From Mycolicibacterium tokaiense (GTDB lineage: Bacteria; Actinomycetota; Actinomycetes; Mycobacteriales; Mycobacteriaceae), in assembly GCF_010725885.1 (NCBI RefSeq), contig NZ_AP022600.1, forward strand, positions 4,526,001 to 4,590,000: a stretch of DNA of 64,000 nucleotides. The letters are read 5' to 3'. Position numbers and translations under genes: made by a program. Shown here in pieces: positions 1 to 9,149 of the stretch (the stretch's first letter is position 1; every line of letters starts with the position of its first letter). The notes beneath the pieces are model-generated. The model was not told the DNA's origin, made no database searches, and saw nothing but the letters and a program-made list of their open reading frames with translations.

Positions 1-275
1 TCGTTGGCGCCTGCATCGCTGCCGACCCGCAACTGCGCATCCAGGCGTGCCTTGTCGGCCAGGCGGTCGGCGGGGCTGACGACGATCACCCGGCACGGAT
101 GCTCACGGCTGGCCGCGTTGGCCGCATCGATGGACTCCTCGAGCACCGCCTCGGTGTCAGGGGCGATCACCAGCGTGAGCACACGGCCCAGCGTGATGGC
201 CCCGCCCTCTTCGCGCAGCGCGACGATCTTCTTGTTGATGGCACCGGTGTTGGTGTCCGGCAGATCGACGATCAT
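1..275 (-). CDS. opcA: OpcA, glucose-6-phosphate dehydrogenase assembly protein (5' part only; 3' end outside window)
   Basis: The window edge cuts this gene, leaving 91 N-terminal codons. They begin MIVDLPDTNTGAINKKI and continue with an alpha/beta segment typical of OpcA, an accessory protein needed for glucose-6-phosphate dehydrogenase activity in actinobacteria and cyanobacteria. The ATG lies 2 nt after the TAG stop of zwf, so the two are translated together. It is the last visible gene of a tkt-tal-zwf-opcA operon; 6-phosphogluconolactonase usually follows it in mycobacteria. The start is secure because of the tight spacing. The C-terminal part cannot be judged. Confidence 0.9.
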   Translation of the reverse strand, partial: MIVDLPDTNTGAINKKIVALREEGGAITLGRVLTLVIAPDTEAVLEESIDAANAASREHPCRVIVVSPADRLADKARLDAQLRVGSDAGAN

Positions 276-277
276 GG

Positions 278-1810
278 CTAGGGCCGCCTCCATTCACGGC
301 CCGAACGCCGCAACATCTCGAACGCCGACTCCGGGCCCCAACCGCCGGACTCATACGGGTCCGGCTTGCCGTGGCTGGCCCAGTACTCGAGCGCGGGATC
401 GAGGATCTTCCACGACAATTCGACCTCTTCGTTCACCGGGAACAGCGACGGCTCACCCAGCAGCACGTCCAGGATCAGCCGCTCGTAGGCCTCCGGGGAC
501 TCCTCGGCGAACGCCGAACCGTAGGAGAAGTCCATGCTGACGTCACGGACCTCCATCGCGTTGCCCGGCACCTTCGACCCGAAGCGCAACGTGATGCCCT
601 CGTCGGGCTGCACCCGGATCACAAGCGCGTTCTGCCCGAGTTCCTCGGTCATGGTGGCGTCGAAGGGCAGGTGCGGCGCGCGCTTGAACACCAGAGCGAT
701 CTCGGTGACCCTGCGGCCCAACCGTTTTCCGGTCCGCAGATAGAACGGCACCCCCGCCCAGCGCCGGGTGTCGACGTCCAGGGTGATCGCGGCGAACGTC
801 TCGGTGGTGGAGGTCTTGGAGAACCCCTCCTCATCGAGCAGGCCGTCCACCTTCTCGCCGCCCTGCCAGCCCGTCGCGTACTGCCCGCGGGAAGTGGTCT
901 CGTCGAGCGGTTCGGCCAACCGGGTGGCCGAGAGCACCTTGATCTTCTCGGCCTGCAGCTCGTCGGGGGAGAAGCTCACCGGCTCCTCCATCGCTGTGAG
1001 CGCCAGCAGCTGGATGAGGTGGTTCTGGATGACGTCGCGGGCGGCGCCCACGCCGTCGTAGTAACCGCCACGCCCACCCAGGCCGATGTCCTCGGCCATC
1101 GTGATCTGCACGTGGTCGACGTAGTGCGCGTTCCACACCGGCTCGAACAGTTCGTTGGCGAACCGCAGCGCCAGGATGTTCTGCACCGTCTCCTTGCCGA
1201 GGTAGTGGTCGATGCGGAACACGGACGACTCCGGGAAAACGCTGTTCACCACGCCGTTGAGCGCCTCGGCGCTGGCCAGGTCATGACCGAACGGCTTCTC
1301 GATGACCACGCGGGACCAGGAGCCCTCGGGCTTCTCGGCCAGCCCCGATTTCGACAGCTGCTCACACACCACCGGGAACGCGTTCGGCGGGATCGACAGG
1401 TAGAACGCGTGGTTGCCGCTGGTGCCACGTTCGGCGTCCAGGGTGGTCAGCGTCGACTTCAACCGCGCGAAGGCGTCGTCGTCGTCGAACGTGCCCTGCA
1501 CGAACCGGATACCTTCGGCCAGGCGGTCCCAGACCTCCTGCCGGAACGGCGTGCGGGCATGCTGTTTCACGGCGTCGTAAACGACCTTCGCGAAATCCTC
1601 GTCCGCCCAGTCGCGGCGCGCGAAGCCCACCAGAGCGAAGGTCGGCGGCAGCAACCCACGGTTGGCCAGGTCGTAGATGGCCGGCATCAACTTCTTGCGG
1701 GCCAGGTCACCGGTGACGCCGAAGATCACCACACTGCACGGCCCCGCGATGCGGGGCATGCGCTTGTCGCGCTTGTCCCGCAGCGGGTTCACCAAGGCGC
1801 TCTGCGTCAT
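278..1810 (-). CDS. zwf: Glucose-6-phosphate 1-dehydrogenase
   Basis: This 510-residue protein oxidises glucose-6-phosphate to 6-phosphogluconolactone with NADP, the entry step of the oxidative pentose phosphate pathway. It shows the nucleotide-binding motif [10 protein letters not shown] near residue 30, the substrate-binding and catalytic segment RIDHYLGKE near residue 200, and full family length. The chosen ATG at 1810 ([10 protein letters not shown]) shares an ATGA overlap with the tal stop, which rules out the longer in-frame extension that would run into tal. The 3' end is 2 nt from opcA, whose product assists this enzyme. In H37Rv the equivalent at this locus is zwf2 (recalled). Confidence 0.97.
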   Translation of the reverse strand: MTQSALVNPLRDKRDKRMPRIAGPCSVVIFGVTGDLARKKLMPAIYDLANRGLLPPTFALVGFARRDWADEDFAKVVYDAVKQHARTPFRQEVWDRLAEGIRFVQGTFDDDDAFARLKSTLTTLDAERGTSGNHAFYLSIPPNAFPVVCEQLSKSGLAEKPEGSWSRVVIEKPFGHDLASAEALNGVVNSVFPESSVFRIDHYLGKETVQNILALRFANELFEPVWNAHYVDHVQITMAEDIGLGGRGGYYDGVGAARDVIQNHLIQLLALTAMEEPVSFSPDELQAEKIKVLSATRLAEPLDETTSRGQYATGWQGGEKVDGLLDEEGFSKTSTTETFAAITLDVDTRRWAGVPFYLRTGKRLGRRVTEIALVFKRAPHLPFDATMTEELGQNALVIRVQPDEGITLRFGSKVPGNAMEVRDVSMDFSYGSAFAEESPEAYERLILDVLLGEPSLFPVNEEVELSWKILDPALEYWASHGKPDPYESGGWGPESAFEMLRRSGREWRRP

Positions 1811-2922
1811 TTCTTCTCGTCGAGCTGACCCTGGGTGGCCTCCATCAACTCCTGCCACGACTTCTCGAACTTCTCGACGCCCTCGTTCTCGAGTACCAGG
1901 AACACATCGGTGAGGTCGATACCGACGCCGGCCACCTTGTCGAAGGTCTCCTGCGCGGCGGCAGCAGTGCCGGTGATGGTGTCGCCGGTGACGACGCCGT
2001 GATCGGCCACCGCGTCGAGGGTCTTCTCCGGCATGGTGTTCACCGTGTTGGGCGCCACCAGTTCGGTGACGTACAGGGTGTCGGAGTAGTCGGGGTTCTT
2101 CACGCCGGTGGAGGCCCACAGCGGGCGCTGCACCCGGGCGCCGTCAGCCTTGAGCGCCTCGAAGCGCGCGCCGCCGACGAACACCTCCTCGTAGGCGGCA
2201 TACGCCAGGCGGGCGTTGGCCACCCCGGCCTGACCGCGCAGCGCCAGCGCCTCCTCCGAGCCGATGTCCTCGAGGCGCTTGTCGATCTCGGTGTCCACGC
2301 GAGACACGAAGAACGACGCCACCGAATGGATCTTCGACAGGTCGTGACCGGCCTCCTTGGCCTTCTCCAGGCCCTTGAGGTAGGCGTCCATGACCAGGCG
2401 GTAGCGCTCCACCGAGAAGATCAGGGTGACGTTGACCGAAATGCCCTCGGCCAGCACCGAGGCGATGGCGGGCACGCCGGCTTCGGTGGCGGGGATCTTG
2501 ATCAGCACGTTGGGCCGGTCGACGATCTTCCACAGCTCGATGGCCTGCTGCACCGTCTTGTCGGTGTCGTGGGCCAGTCGGGGATCCACCTCGATGGACA
2601 CCCGGCCGTCTACTCCGTCGGAGGACTTGTAGATGTCGGCGAACACGTCGCAGGCGTTGCGCACGTCATCGGTGGTGACGGTGCGGATGGTGGCGTCCAC
2701 GTCGGCGCCGCGTTCGGCCAGTTCCTTGACCTGGGCGTCGTAGGCCTCGCCCTTGGACAGGGCGGCCTGGAAGATCGACGGGTTGGTGGTGACGCCGACG
2801 ATGCTCTTGGTGTCGATGAGCTCCTGCAGATTGCCGCTCTGCAGGCGGTCACGGGACAGGTCGTCGAGCCATACGGATACGCCGGCGGCGCTCAACGCCG
2901 CGAGGTTCTCGTTCTGAGTCAT
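1807..2922 (-). CDS. tal: Transaldolase
   Basis: Transaldolase of 371 residues, which moves a dihydroxyacetone unit between sugar phosphates in the non-oxidative pentose phosphate pathway. The Schiff-base lysine sits in the motif [10 protein letters not shown], and the early segment [13 protein letters not shown] is the phosphate-binding signature of the family. The length suits the larger bacterial subfamily. The ribosome site AAGGAC overlaps the tkt stop codon 12 nt upstream, and the 3' end overlaps the zwf start as ATGA, so it is translationally linked on both sides. Start ATG at 2922 is well supported by that ribosome site. Confidence 0.96.
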   Translation of the reverse strand: MTQNENLAALSAAGVSVWLDDLSRDRLQSGNLQELIDTKSIVGVTTNPSIFQAALSKGEAYDAQVKELAERGADVDATIRTVTTDDVRNACDVFADIYKSSDGVDGRVSIEVDPRLAHDTDKTVQQAIELWKIVDRPNVLIKIPATEAGVPAIASVLAEGISVNVTLIFSVERYRLVMDAYLKGLEKAKEAGHDLSKIHSVASFFVSRVDTEIDKRLEDIGSEEALALRGQAGVANARLAYAAYEEVFVGGARFEALKADGARVQRPLWASTGVKNPDYSDTLYVTELVAPNTVNTMPEKTLDAVADHGVVTGDTITGTAAAAQETFDKVAGVGIDLTDVFLVLENEGVEKFEKSWQELMEATQGQLDEKK

Positions 2923-2934
2923 AGTGCTGGGTCC

Positions 2935-5025
2935 TTAGTTGTTGATGGTGCGTTCGGCGGCGGCGGCGACGTTCTCGGGGGTGAACCCGAACTCACGGAA
3001 CAGCGTCTTGTCATCGGCCGACTCGCCGTAGTGCTCGATGGAGACGATCTCGCCGGTGTCGCCGACCAGCTTGTACCAGCTTTGCGCCACTGCGGCTTCG
3101 ACGGCCACCCGGGCCGAGACAGTGGGCGGGAGCACCGAATCGCGGTACTCCTTGGGCTGGCTCTCGAACCACTCGACACACGGCATCGACACCACGGCGG
3201 CCTTGATGTCCTTCTCCGCCAGCAGCTTCTTGGCCTCGACGGCCAGTTGAAGCTCGGAGCCGGTGCCGATGATGATCACGTCGGCGTCGGCGGCGCTGCC
3301 ACCACCGAGGACGTAGCCGCCCTTGGCGACACCCTCGGCGCTGGTGCCCTCCAGAACCGGGATGCCCTGACGGGTGAGGATGAAACCGACCGGGCCGCTG
3401 CCGTTGCCGCGGGCGATGATGCTGCGCCACGCGTACGCGGTTTCGTTGGGGTCACCCGGGCGCACCACCGACAGGTTCGGGATGGCGCGCAGCGCGGCCA
3501 GGTGCTCGATCGGCTGGTGGGTGGGACCGTCCTCACCCAGACCCACGGAGTCGTGGGTCCAGATGTAGATGGTGTCGATGTCCATCAGGGAGGCCAGCCG
3601 CACCGCGGGGCGCATGTAGTCCGAGAACTGCAGGAACGTACCGCCGAACGCGCGGGTGGGTCCGTGCAGCACGATGCCGGACAGGATCGAGCCCATGGCG
3701 TGCTCGCGGATACCGAAGTGCAGCACCCGGCCGTACCAGTCGGCCTGGAAGTCGTCGGTGGAGATTGACGGCGGGCCGAACGACTTCACGCCCTTGATGG
3801 TGGTGTTGTTCGAACCGGCCAGATCCGCCGAGCCGCCCCACAGCTCCGGCAGTTTGGGCGCGACGTCGTTGAGCACCTGGCCGAAGGCGGCGCGGGTGGC
3901 GACGGCCTTGGAGCCCGGCTCCCAGTAGGTGATGTCGGCGTCCCAGCCGTCGGGCAGTTCCTCGGCGGTGAGGCGGTCCAGCAACTTCTTGCGCTCCGGC
4001 TCACGCTCGGCCCAGGCGTCGAAGTCGGTCTGCCACTTCGCGTGGGCTTCCTGGCCGCGCTCGACGAGCTTGCGGGTGTGCTCGATGACCTCCGGGCGGA
4101 CGTCGAACTTCTTGTCCGGATCGAAGCCCAGGATCTTCTTGGTGGCGGCCACTTCGTCGTCACCCAGGGCGGAGCCGTGCACACCGCCGGTGTTCATCTT
4201 GGTGGGGGCGGGATAGCCGATGATGGTGCGCACCGCGATGAACGACGGTTTGTCGGTGACCTTCTTGGCTTCTGCGATGGCCTTCTCGATGCCGACGACG
4301 TTCTCGCCGCCCTCGACCTCCTGGACGTGCCAGCCGTAGGCGCGGTAGCGATCGGCGACGTTCTCGCTCAACGCAATGTCGGTGTCGTGCTCGATGGAGA
4401 TGTGGTTCTTGTCGTAGAACACGATGAGGTTGCCCAGCTGCTGCGTGCCTGCCAGGGACGAGGCTTCGCTGGTGACACCCTCTTCGATGTCGCCGTCAGA
4501 GGCGATGACGTAGATGTGGTGGTCGAACGGACTCTCACCCGCGGGGGCGTCGGGATCGAAGAGGCCACGCTCGTAGCGGGCCGCCATCGCCATGCCCACC
4601 GCCGAAGCCAGACCCTGGCCCAGCGGGCCGGTGGTGATCTCCACGCCCTTGGTGTGGCGGAACTCCGGATGCCCCGGGGTTTTGGACTTCCAGGTGCGCA
4701 GCGCCTCGATGTCCTCGAGTTCGAGGCCGAAACCGCCGATGTAGAGCTGGAGGTACAACGTCAGGCTGGAATGCCCGCAGGACAGGATGAACCGGTCGCG
4801 GCCCAGCCAGTGCACGTCGCTGGGGTCGTGGCGCATCTGGCGCTGGAACAAGGTGTACGCCAGCGGGGCAAGGCTCATGGCAGTGCCGGGATGGCCGTTG
4901 CCGACCTTTTGCACCGCGTCGGCGGCGAGCACGCGCACCGTGTCGACCGCTGCCGAGTCGATGTCGGTCCAGTCCTCGGGATGGTGGGGTTCGGTCAGCG
5001 TCGCGATTTCTTCGACGGTGGTCAC
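2935..5025 (-). CDS. tkt: Transketolase
   Basis: Thiamine-diphosphate transketolase, 696 residues, first gene of the pentose-phosphate operon. Visible landmarks are GNGHPGTAMS near residue 40, the cofactor loop SDGDIEEG near residue 165, the pyrimidine domain with HDSVGLGEDGPTHQP, and the C-terminal domain ending in ERTINN. The GTG at 5025 follows a good GAGGAG ribosome site at a spacing of about 6 nt, and the protein then begins VTTVEEIATL, matching mycobacterial transketolases. The reading frame stays open far upstream but that extension runs through the tkt-ctaB promoter region and is not coding. Confidence 0.97.
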   Translation of the reverse strand: MTTVEEIATLTEPHHPEDWTDIDSAAVDTVRVLAADAVQKVGNGHPGTAMSLAPLAYTLFQRQMRHDPSDVHWLGRDRFILSCGHSSLTLYLQLYIGGFGLELEDIEALRTWKSKTPGHPEFRHTKGVEITTGPLGQGLASAVGMAMAARYERGLFDPDAPAGESPFDHHIYVIASDGDIEEGVTSEASSLAGTQQLGNLIVFYDKNHISIEHDTDIALSENVADRYRAYGWHVQEVEGGENVVGIEKAIAEAKKVTDKPSFIAVRTIIGYPAPTKMNTGGVHGSALGDDEVAATKKILGFDPDKKFDVRPEVIEHTRKLVERGQEAHAKWQTDFDAWAEREPERKKLLDRLTAEELPDGWDADITYWEPGSKAVATRAAFGQVLNDVAPKLPELWGGSADLAGSNNTTIKGVKSFGPPSISTDDFQADWYGRVLHFGIREHAMGSILSGIVLHGPTRAFGGTFLQFSDYMRPAVRLASLMDIDTIYIWTHDSVGLGEDGPTHQPIEHLAALRAIPNLSVVRPGDPNETAYAWRSIIARGNGSGPVGFILTRQGIPVLEGTSAEGVAKGGYVLGGGSAADADVIIIGTGSELQLAVEAKKLLAEKDIKAAVVSMPCVEWFESQPKEYRDSVLPPTVSARVAVEAAVAQSWYKLVGDTGEIVSIEHYGESADDKTLFREFGFTPENVAAAAERTINN

Positions 5026-5186
5026 AGGTTCACTCCTCGATGGCGTGTCTGGTTGGCAGGCCGCACCATCCAACCCTAGTGCTCGGTGGCGACCGAGTGC
5101 AGGCTGCATTCGGACAGTGTTCGTTCTCCCGTTACGGTGGGTAACGCGGAATCGACCCTGCGGTAATCCACGACTCGATCGTCGGT

Positions 5187-5205
5187 CTACCATCGTCTGT
5201 AGTAG
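5187..5205. promoter_or_regulatory. CTACC...TGTAGTAG element upstream of ctaB
   Basis: The imperfect inverted repeat CTACCATCGTCTGTAGTAG lies 68 bp before the ctaB start in the divergent tkt-ctaB region. A related element stands in front of ctaA at 9154-9169. The TGTAGTA half resembles BlaI/MecI-family operators (TACTACA/TGTAGTA core). Binding by such a repressor is inference. Confidence 0.45.
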
Positions 5206-5272
5206 ATGCAGTGGGGCGGTCAGAACACTTCCGCGTGCGCGCCACCGGCCGAGGAGATGAGGAGTTGACTGC

Positions 5273-6217
5273 GTGAGCATTCGCGAGCGCCACCTCAGCT
5301 CCGGCTCCTCTTCCCGCGACGGCGCCCCGAAGCGGATTCGCAATACTTTGCTGGCGTACATCGCGCTGACGAAGCCGCGCGTTATCGAGCTGCTGCTGGT
5401 CACCGCGATCCCGGCGATGCTGCTGGCCAACCGCGGGGTCGTGGACCCGTTGCTGATCCTGAACACCCTGGTCGGCGGCATGCTGGCCGCCGCTGGGGCC
5501 AACACGCTGAACTGCGTGGCCGACGCCGACATCGACAAGGTCATGAAACGCACCGCGCGGCGCCCCCTGGCCCGCGCGACGGTGCCCACGCGGCACGCGC
5601 TGGTGTTCGGGCTGGTGCTCTCGGTCGGCTCGTTCTTCTGGCTGTGGTGGACCTCCAACCTGCTCTCCGGCGTGCTCGCGGTGGTCACCATCGCGTTCTA
5701 CGTCTTCGTCTACACCCTGCTGCTCAAGCGGCGTACCTCGCAGAACGTGGTGTGGGGCGGCGCGGCCGGCTGCATGCCGGTGATGATCGGCTGGTCGGCG
5801 GTCACCGGGACCATCCAGTGGCCCGCGCTGGTGATGTTCGCCATCATCTTCTTCTGGACGCCGCCGCACACCTGGGCGCTGGCCATGCGCTACAAGGACG
5901 ACTACGCCGCGGCCGGGGTGCCGATGTTGCCGTCGGTGGCCACCGAGAAGCACGTCACGCTGCAGATCCTGATCTACACCTGGCTCACTGTGCTGGCCAC
6001 GCTGGCGCTGGTCCCGGCGACGGGCTGGTTGTACACCGGCGTGGCGCTGCTGGCCGGGGCCTGGTTCCTGGTGATGGCCCATCAGCTGTATGCCGGGGTG
6101 CGCCGCGGTGAGCCCGTGAAGCCCCTGCGGTTGTTCCTGCAGTCGAACAACTACCTGGCCGTGGTCTTCTGTGCGCTGGCCGTCGACTCGGCCATCGCGT
6201 TACCCACCGTTTTCTAG
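5273..6217 (+). CDS. ctaB: Protohaem IX farnesyltransferase (haem O synthase)
   Basis: Integral membrane prenyltransferase of 314 residues that adds a farnesyl group to protohaem IX to give haem O, the precursor of haem A for cytochrome aa3 oxidase. The UbiA-family signature is seen as [23 protein letters not shown] near residue 85, with the second aspartate-rich segment [16 protein letters not shown] near residue 205, among about nine hydrophobic segments. GTG at 5273 follows GAGGAG. It is transcribed away from tkt. The partner enzyme CtaA is encoded 2 kb downstream on the other strand. Confidence 0.96.
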   Translation: MSIRERHLSSGSSSRDGAPKRIRNTLLAYIALTKPRVIELLLVTAIPAMLLANRGVVDPLLILNTLVGGMLAAAGANTLNCVADADIDKVMKRTARRPLARATVPTRHALVFGLVLSVGSFFWLWWTSNLLSGVLAVVTIAFYVFVYTLLLKRRTSQNVVWGGAAGCMPVMIGWSAVTGTIQWPALVMFAIIFFWTPPHTWALAMRYKDDYAAAGVPMLPSVATEKHVTLQILIYTWLTVLATLALVPATGWLYTGVALLAGAWFLVMAHQLYAGVRRGEPVKPLRLFLQSNNYLAVVFCALAVDSAIALPTVF

Positions 6218-6224
6218 CGATTTG

Positions 6225-6261
6225 GGCGCGCTCGCAACCGCTCAGCGGTTACGAGCGCGCC
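6225..6261. terminator. Perfectly centred hairpin between convergent ctaB and qor
   Basis: A 37-bp palindrome starts 7 nt after the ctaB stop and ends 14 nt before the qor stop. The outer arms GGCGCGCTCG and CGAGCGCGCC and the inner arms AACCGCT and AGCGGTT pair, with one C-A mismatch and a 1-nt centre. There is no U tract, as is usual in mycobacteria. It is placed to stop transcription from both sides. Confidence 0.7.
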
Positions 6262-6274
6262 AGAATCACTCAGC

Positions 6275-7249
6275 TCAGGGGATCAGGACGATGGAGCCGA
6301 CGGTCTTGCGGCCCTCCAGATCGCGGTGCGCCTGCTCGGCATTCTCCAGCGGGTAGTGGGCGCTGACGTTGATGGTGATGGCGCCCGAGGAGATGGCGTC
6401 GAGCAACTCGCCGGCGCGCCAGGAGAACTCGTCGGGCGTGCGGGTGTGGTCGTTGAGCTTGGGCCGGGTCAGGAACACCGAGCCCGCGGCGTTGAGGCGC
6501 TGCGGATCCACCGGGGGCACCGGGCCGCTGGCCGCACCGAACAGCGCCAGCACTCCGCGCACCGCCAGGCTGGCCAGGCTGGCGTCGAACGTGGTCTTGC
6601 CCACCCCGTCGTAGACCGCGGCCACGCCGTCGCCGTCGGTCAGCTCACGCACCCGCGCCCCGAACGCGGCCGGATCGTCCGGGTAGTCCAGCACCTCGAC
6701 CGCCCCGGCCTGGCGGGACAGCTCGGCCTTCTCCGGCGTCGACGCGGTGGTGATCACGCGGGTGCCGATGCTGGTGGCCCACTGTGTCAGGATCAGCCCC
6801 ATGCCACCGGCGCCGGCGTGCACCAGGATGGTGTCCTGCGGCTGTACGGCATACGTGGACTTGAGCAGGTAGTGCGCGGTCATGCCCTTCAGCAGCGCCG
6901 AGGCCACCTGGTCGGGCGCGACCCCCTCGGGCACGTAGGCCACGAAGTCGGCCGGGGCCACGGTGTACTCGGCATAGGCGCCGTCGGCGGCGTTGGTGAC
7001 CACCCGGTCGCCGACCTTGAGCGCGGCCACGTCGTCGCCGACGGCCTCGACGACGCCGCACACCTCACTGCCGGACACGAACGGCGTTTCCCGCGGGTAG
7101 CTGCCGGAGCGGAAGTAGGTGTCGATGAAGTTGACGCCGATGGCTTCGGCCTTGATGAGCACCTGCCCGGGGCCCGGCTCAGGCGTGGGACGCTCGACGT
7201 AGCTCAGGACTTCGGGACCGCCGGTTCGGGAGACTTCAATCGCATGCAT
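6275..7249 (-). CDS. qor: Zinc-independent quinone oxidoreductase (MDR superfamily)
   Basis: NADPH:quinone oxidoreductase of 324 residues in the medium-chain dehydrogenase/reductase superfamily. The N-terminal GroES-like domain (about residues 1-130) includes the NFIDTYFRSGSYP motif of the QOR subfamily, and the Rossmann domain carries HAGAGGMG at about residue 150. The zinc-binding cysteines of alcohol dehydrogenases are lacking. The start is taken as the ATG giving MHAIEVSRTGG at 7249; another ATG 12 nt upstream (MIVTMHAIE, 7261) is possible. It is convergent with ctaB and divergent from the ATP-grasp gene. Substrate is not known. Confidence 0.9.
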   Translation of the reverse strand: MHAIEVSRTGGPEVLSYVERPTPEPGPGQVLIKAEAIGVNFIDTYFRSGSYPRETPFVSGSEVCGVVEAVGDDVAALKVGDRVVTNAADGAYAEYTVAPADFVAYVPEGVAPDQVASALLKGMTAHYLLKSTYAVQPQDTILVHAGAGGMGLILTQWATSIGTRVITTASTPEKAELSRQAGAVEVLDYPDDPAAFGARVRELTDGDGVAAVYDGVGKTTFDASLASLAVRGVLALFGAASGPVPPVDPQRLNAAGSVFLTRPKLNDHTRTPDEFSWRAGELLDAISSGAITINVSAHYPLENAEQAHRDLEGRKTVGSIVLIP

Positions 7250-7280
7250 GGTGACTATCATCCTTGAGCGTGAAGACCGG

Positions 7281-8222
7281 ATGAAGCTGGCACGCCCTGA
7301 TCTGTTCCATCCGAAGATCGTGTTGGCCGGATGCCCGAAGCTGGTGACCGGTGACGGCGACGACGACGGCCTGGTGGATGCGCTGCGTACCCGCGGCCTG
7401 AACGCGCGTTGGTTGTCGTGGGACGACCCCGCAACGCTGGACAGCGATCTGGTGATCATGCGCGCCACCTGGGACTACATCGAGCGGCTCGACGAGTTCC
7501 TGTCCTGGACCACCCGGGTGCCGCACCTGCTCAACGCGCCGGCGGTGGTGCGCTGGAACACCGAGAAGACCTACCTGGAGGACCTGGCCGTGGCCGGGGT
7601 GCCGGTGGTCGAGAGCGAGTTCTTCGCACCGGGCCAGATGGTGCACCTGCCCGCCGGGGAAGTGGTGGTCAAACCCGCGGTGGGCGCCGGGTCGGTGGGG
7701 GCGCAGCGGTTCACCGATCACTGCGCCGCCCGCGACCACGCCGCCACCCTGCAGGAGGGCGGTGTGACGGCGATGGTGCAGCCCTACGACCCGCGGGTCG
7801 AGGACGGGGAGATGGCGCTCGTGTTCCTGGCCGGGCAGCCGTCGCATGCCTTCACCAAGGGGCCGATGCTGCCGCCGCCGGGCAACACCCCGGTGTTCGA
7901 CGCCTCCGGGACCTACGCCGAGGAGTCGCTGTCCTCAGCGGATCCGGACATGGCGCTGTGGGATGTCGGGCATGCGGCGCTGGCCGCTGCCGCCGCGCAG
8001 CTGGACTGCGCGCCGGCCGACTTCCTCTACGCGCGGGTGGACCTGCTGGGCGGGCACCGGGATCCGCTCTTGCTGGAGTTGGAGCTGGTGGAGCCGTCGC
8101 TGGGCTGGCGTCAGCTGGGCGCCGCCGAGCGCGACACCGCGCAGCGCCGGTTCGCGCTGGCCGTGGAGTCAGCTCTGGACAAGCTCGGGCTCGGACCGCT
8201 CTCGCACCGTCCGCGCCCGTAG
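7281..8222 (+). CDS. ATP-grasp domain protein of unknown substrate
   Basis: A protein of 313 residues resembling RimK/glutathione-synthetase type ATP-grasp proteins. A leading alpha/beta segment with LVIMRATWDYIERLDEF precedes the ATP-grasp core, where GEVVVKPAVGAGSVGAQRF has the nucleotide-binding lysine loop and LLELELVEPSLGW the metal-binding acidic/Asn-like segment. Such enzymes join a carboxylate to an amine or thiol through an acyl phosphate; the substrate here is unknown. The ATG at 7281 is preferred because the earlier in-frame ATG at 7248 overlaps the divergent qor start and has no ribosome site. The last 54 bp overlap the 3' end of ctaA on the other strand. Confidence 0.75.
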   Translation: MKLARPDLFHPKIVLAGCPKLVTGDGDDDGLVDALRTRGLNARWLSWDDPATLDSDLVIMRATWDYIERLDEFLSWTTRVPHLLNAPAVVRWNTEKTYLEDLAVAGVPVVESEFFAPGQMVHLPAGEVVVKPAVGAGSVGAQRFTDHCAARDHAATLQEGGVTAMVQPYDPRVEDGEMALVFLAGQPSHAFTKGPMLPPPGNTPVFDASGTYAEESLSSADPDMALWDVGHAALAAAAAQLDCAPADFLYARVDLLGGHRDPLLLELELVEPSLGWRQLGAAERDTAQRRFALAVESALDKLGLGPLSHRPRP

Positions 8223-9128
8223 TGCCGCATAGAGCGCCGCGGTGGCCGCGGTGCAGGCGCCCGCGCCGGCCACATGCAGCGCCACCAGGGCCTCCGGGAC
8301 ACCGGTGAAGAACTGGATGGCACCCAGCAGGCCCTGGGCGACCACGAGCCCGATCAGCACGTACAGCCGCAGCATCACGGGCCGGGGGGCGTGCACCGCC
8401 CACAGCCCGAAGCCCAGGCCGACGACCAGCGCCAGGTAACCGATCAGCAGCGACGAGTGCGCATGCACCAGGGTGACGATCTCCACCTGGAGTCGCGCGA
8501 CGGGACGTTCGATGCTCTTGTCGCCGGCATGCGGACCGGCGCCGGTGACCAGGGTGCCGCTGACCAGCACTGCGGCCAGCGCCACGCCGGTCAGCGCGGA
8601 CAGCAGGCGCAGTTGGCGGGGGGCAGTGCGGGTCGGCACGCCGTCGTCGGGTTCGCCGATCTTGACGAACAGCAGGGTGGCCACCCACACCATGGCCATT
8701 GAGGCCAGCAGGTGAATCGCCACGGTCCACCACAGCAGCCCGGTCAGCACGGTGATGCCGCCGATGATGGCCTGCACCACCGTGGACAGCGGCATCAGCC
8801 AGGCGTAGATCTTGACCTCGCGGCGCCGGTGGGCGCGGGTCACGGCGATCACCGCGGCGGCGGCGGTGGCCACCACCGCGAAGGTCAGCAGCCGGTTGCC
8901 GAACTCGACGGCCTGGTGGATGCCGGGCACCTCGGGGTGTGGGGTGGGGGTGAAGCTGCCGGGGAAGCACTGCGGCCAGGTGGGGCAGCCGAGGCCGGAT
9001 GCGGTGACACGAACGATGGCGCCGGTGACGGCGATGCCGCCCTGGGTCAGGATGACCAGCGCGCCGATGATCCGCTGGGTACGCAGACTCGCTGCGGGAA
9101 GCCGGTCGACCAGCCGCTGAAACCACAC
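8169..9128 (-). CDS. ctaA: Haem A synthase (COX15/CtaA family)
   Basis: Membrane enzyme of 319 residues converting haem O to haem A for cytochrome c oxidase. Eight hydrophobic segments are visible in two similar halves. The N-terminal half has GAIVRVTASGLGCPTWPQC, with the paired cysteines C-P-T-W-P-Q-C of the family, followed by HQAVEFGNRLL, a haem-ligand histidine region; the second half has VHAHSSLLIGY and a further conserved histidine in ALVALHVAGAG. Start is GTG at 9128 (MWFQRLVDR). In H37Rv the equivalent gene, Rv1456c, was originally labelled an antibiotic transporter subunit (recalled). A TetR gene lies 22 bp upstream. Confidence 0.92.
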   Translation of the reverse strand: MWFQRLVDRLPAASLRTQRIIGALVILTQGGIAVTGAIVRVTASGLGCPTWPQCFPGSFTPTPHPEVPGIHQAVEFGNRLLTFAVVATAAAAVIAVTRAHRRREVKIYAWLMPLSTVVQAIIGGITVLTGLLWWTVAIHLLASMAMVWVATLLFVKIGEPDDGVPTRTAPRQLRLLSALTGVALAAVLVSGTLVTGAGPHAGDKSIERPVARLQVEIVTLVHAHSSLLIGYLALVVGLGFGLWAVHAPRPVMLRLYVLIGLVVAQGLLGAIQFFTGVPEALVALHVAGAGACTAATAALYAALRARTVRERSEPELVQS

Positions 9129-9149
9129 GCTGAACAGAGTAGGCGTACG

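Noticed and set aside
5026..5691. N-terminal extension of tkt across ctaB
   Set aside because: It would overlap the ctaB promoter and coding region; GTG 5025 has a good ribosome site and the expected N-terminus.
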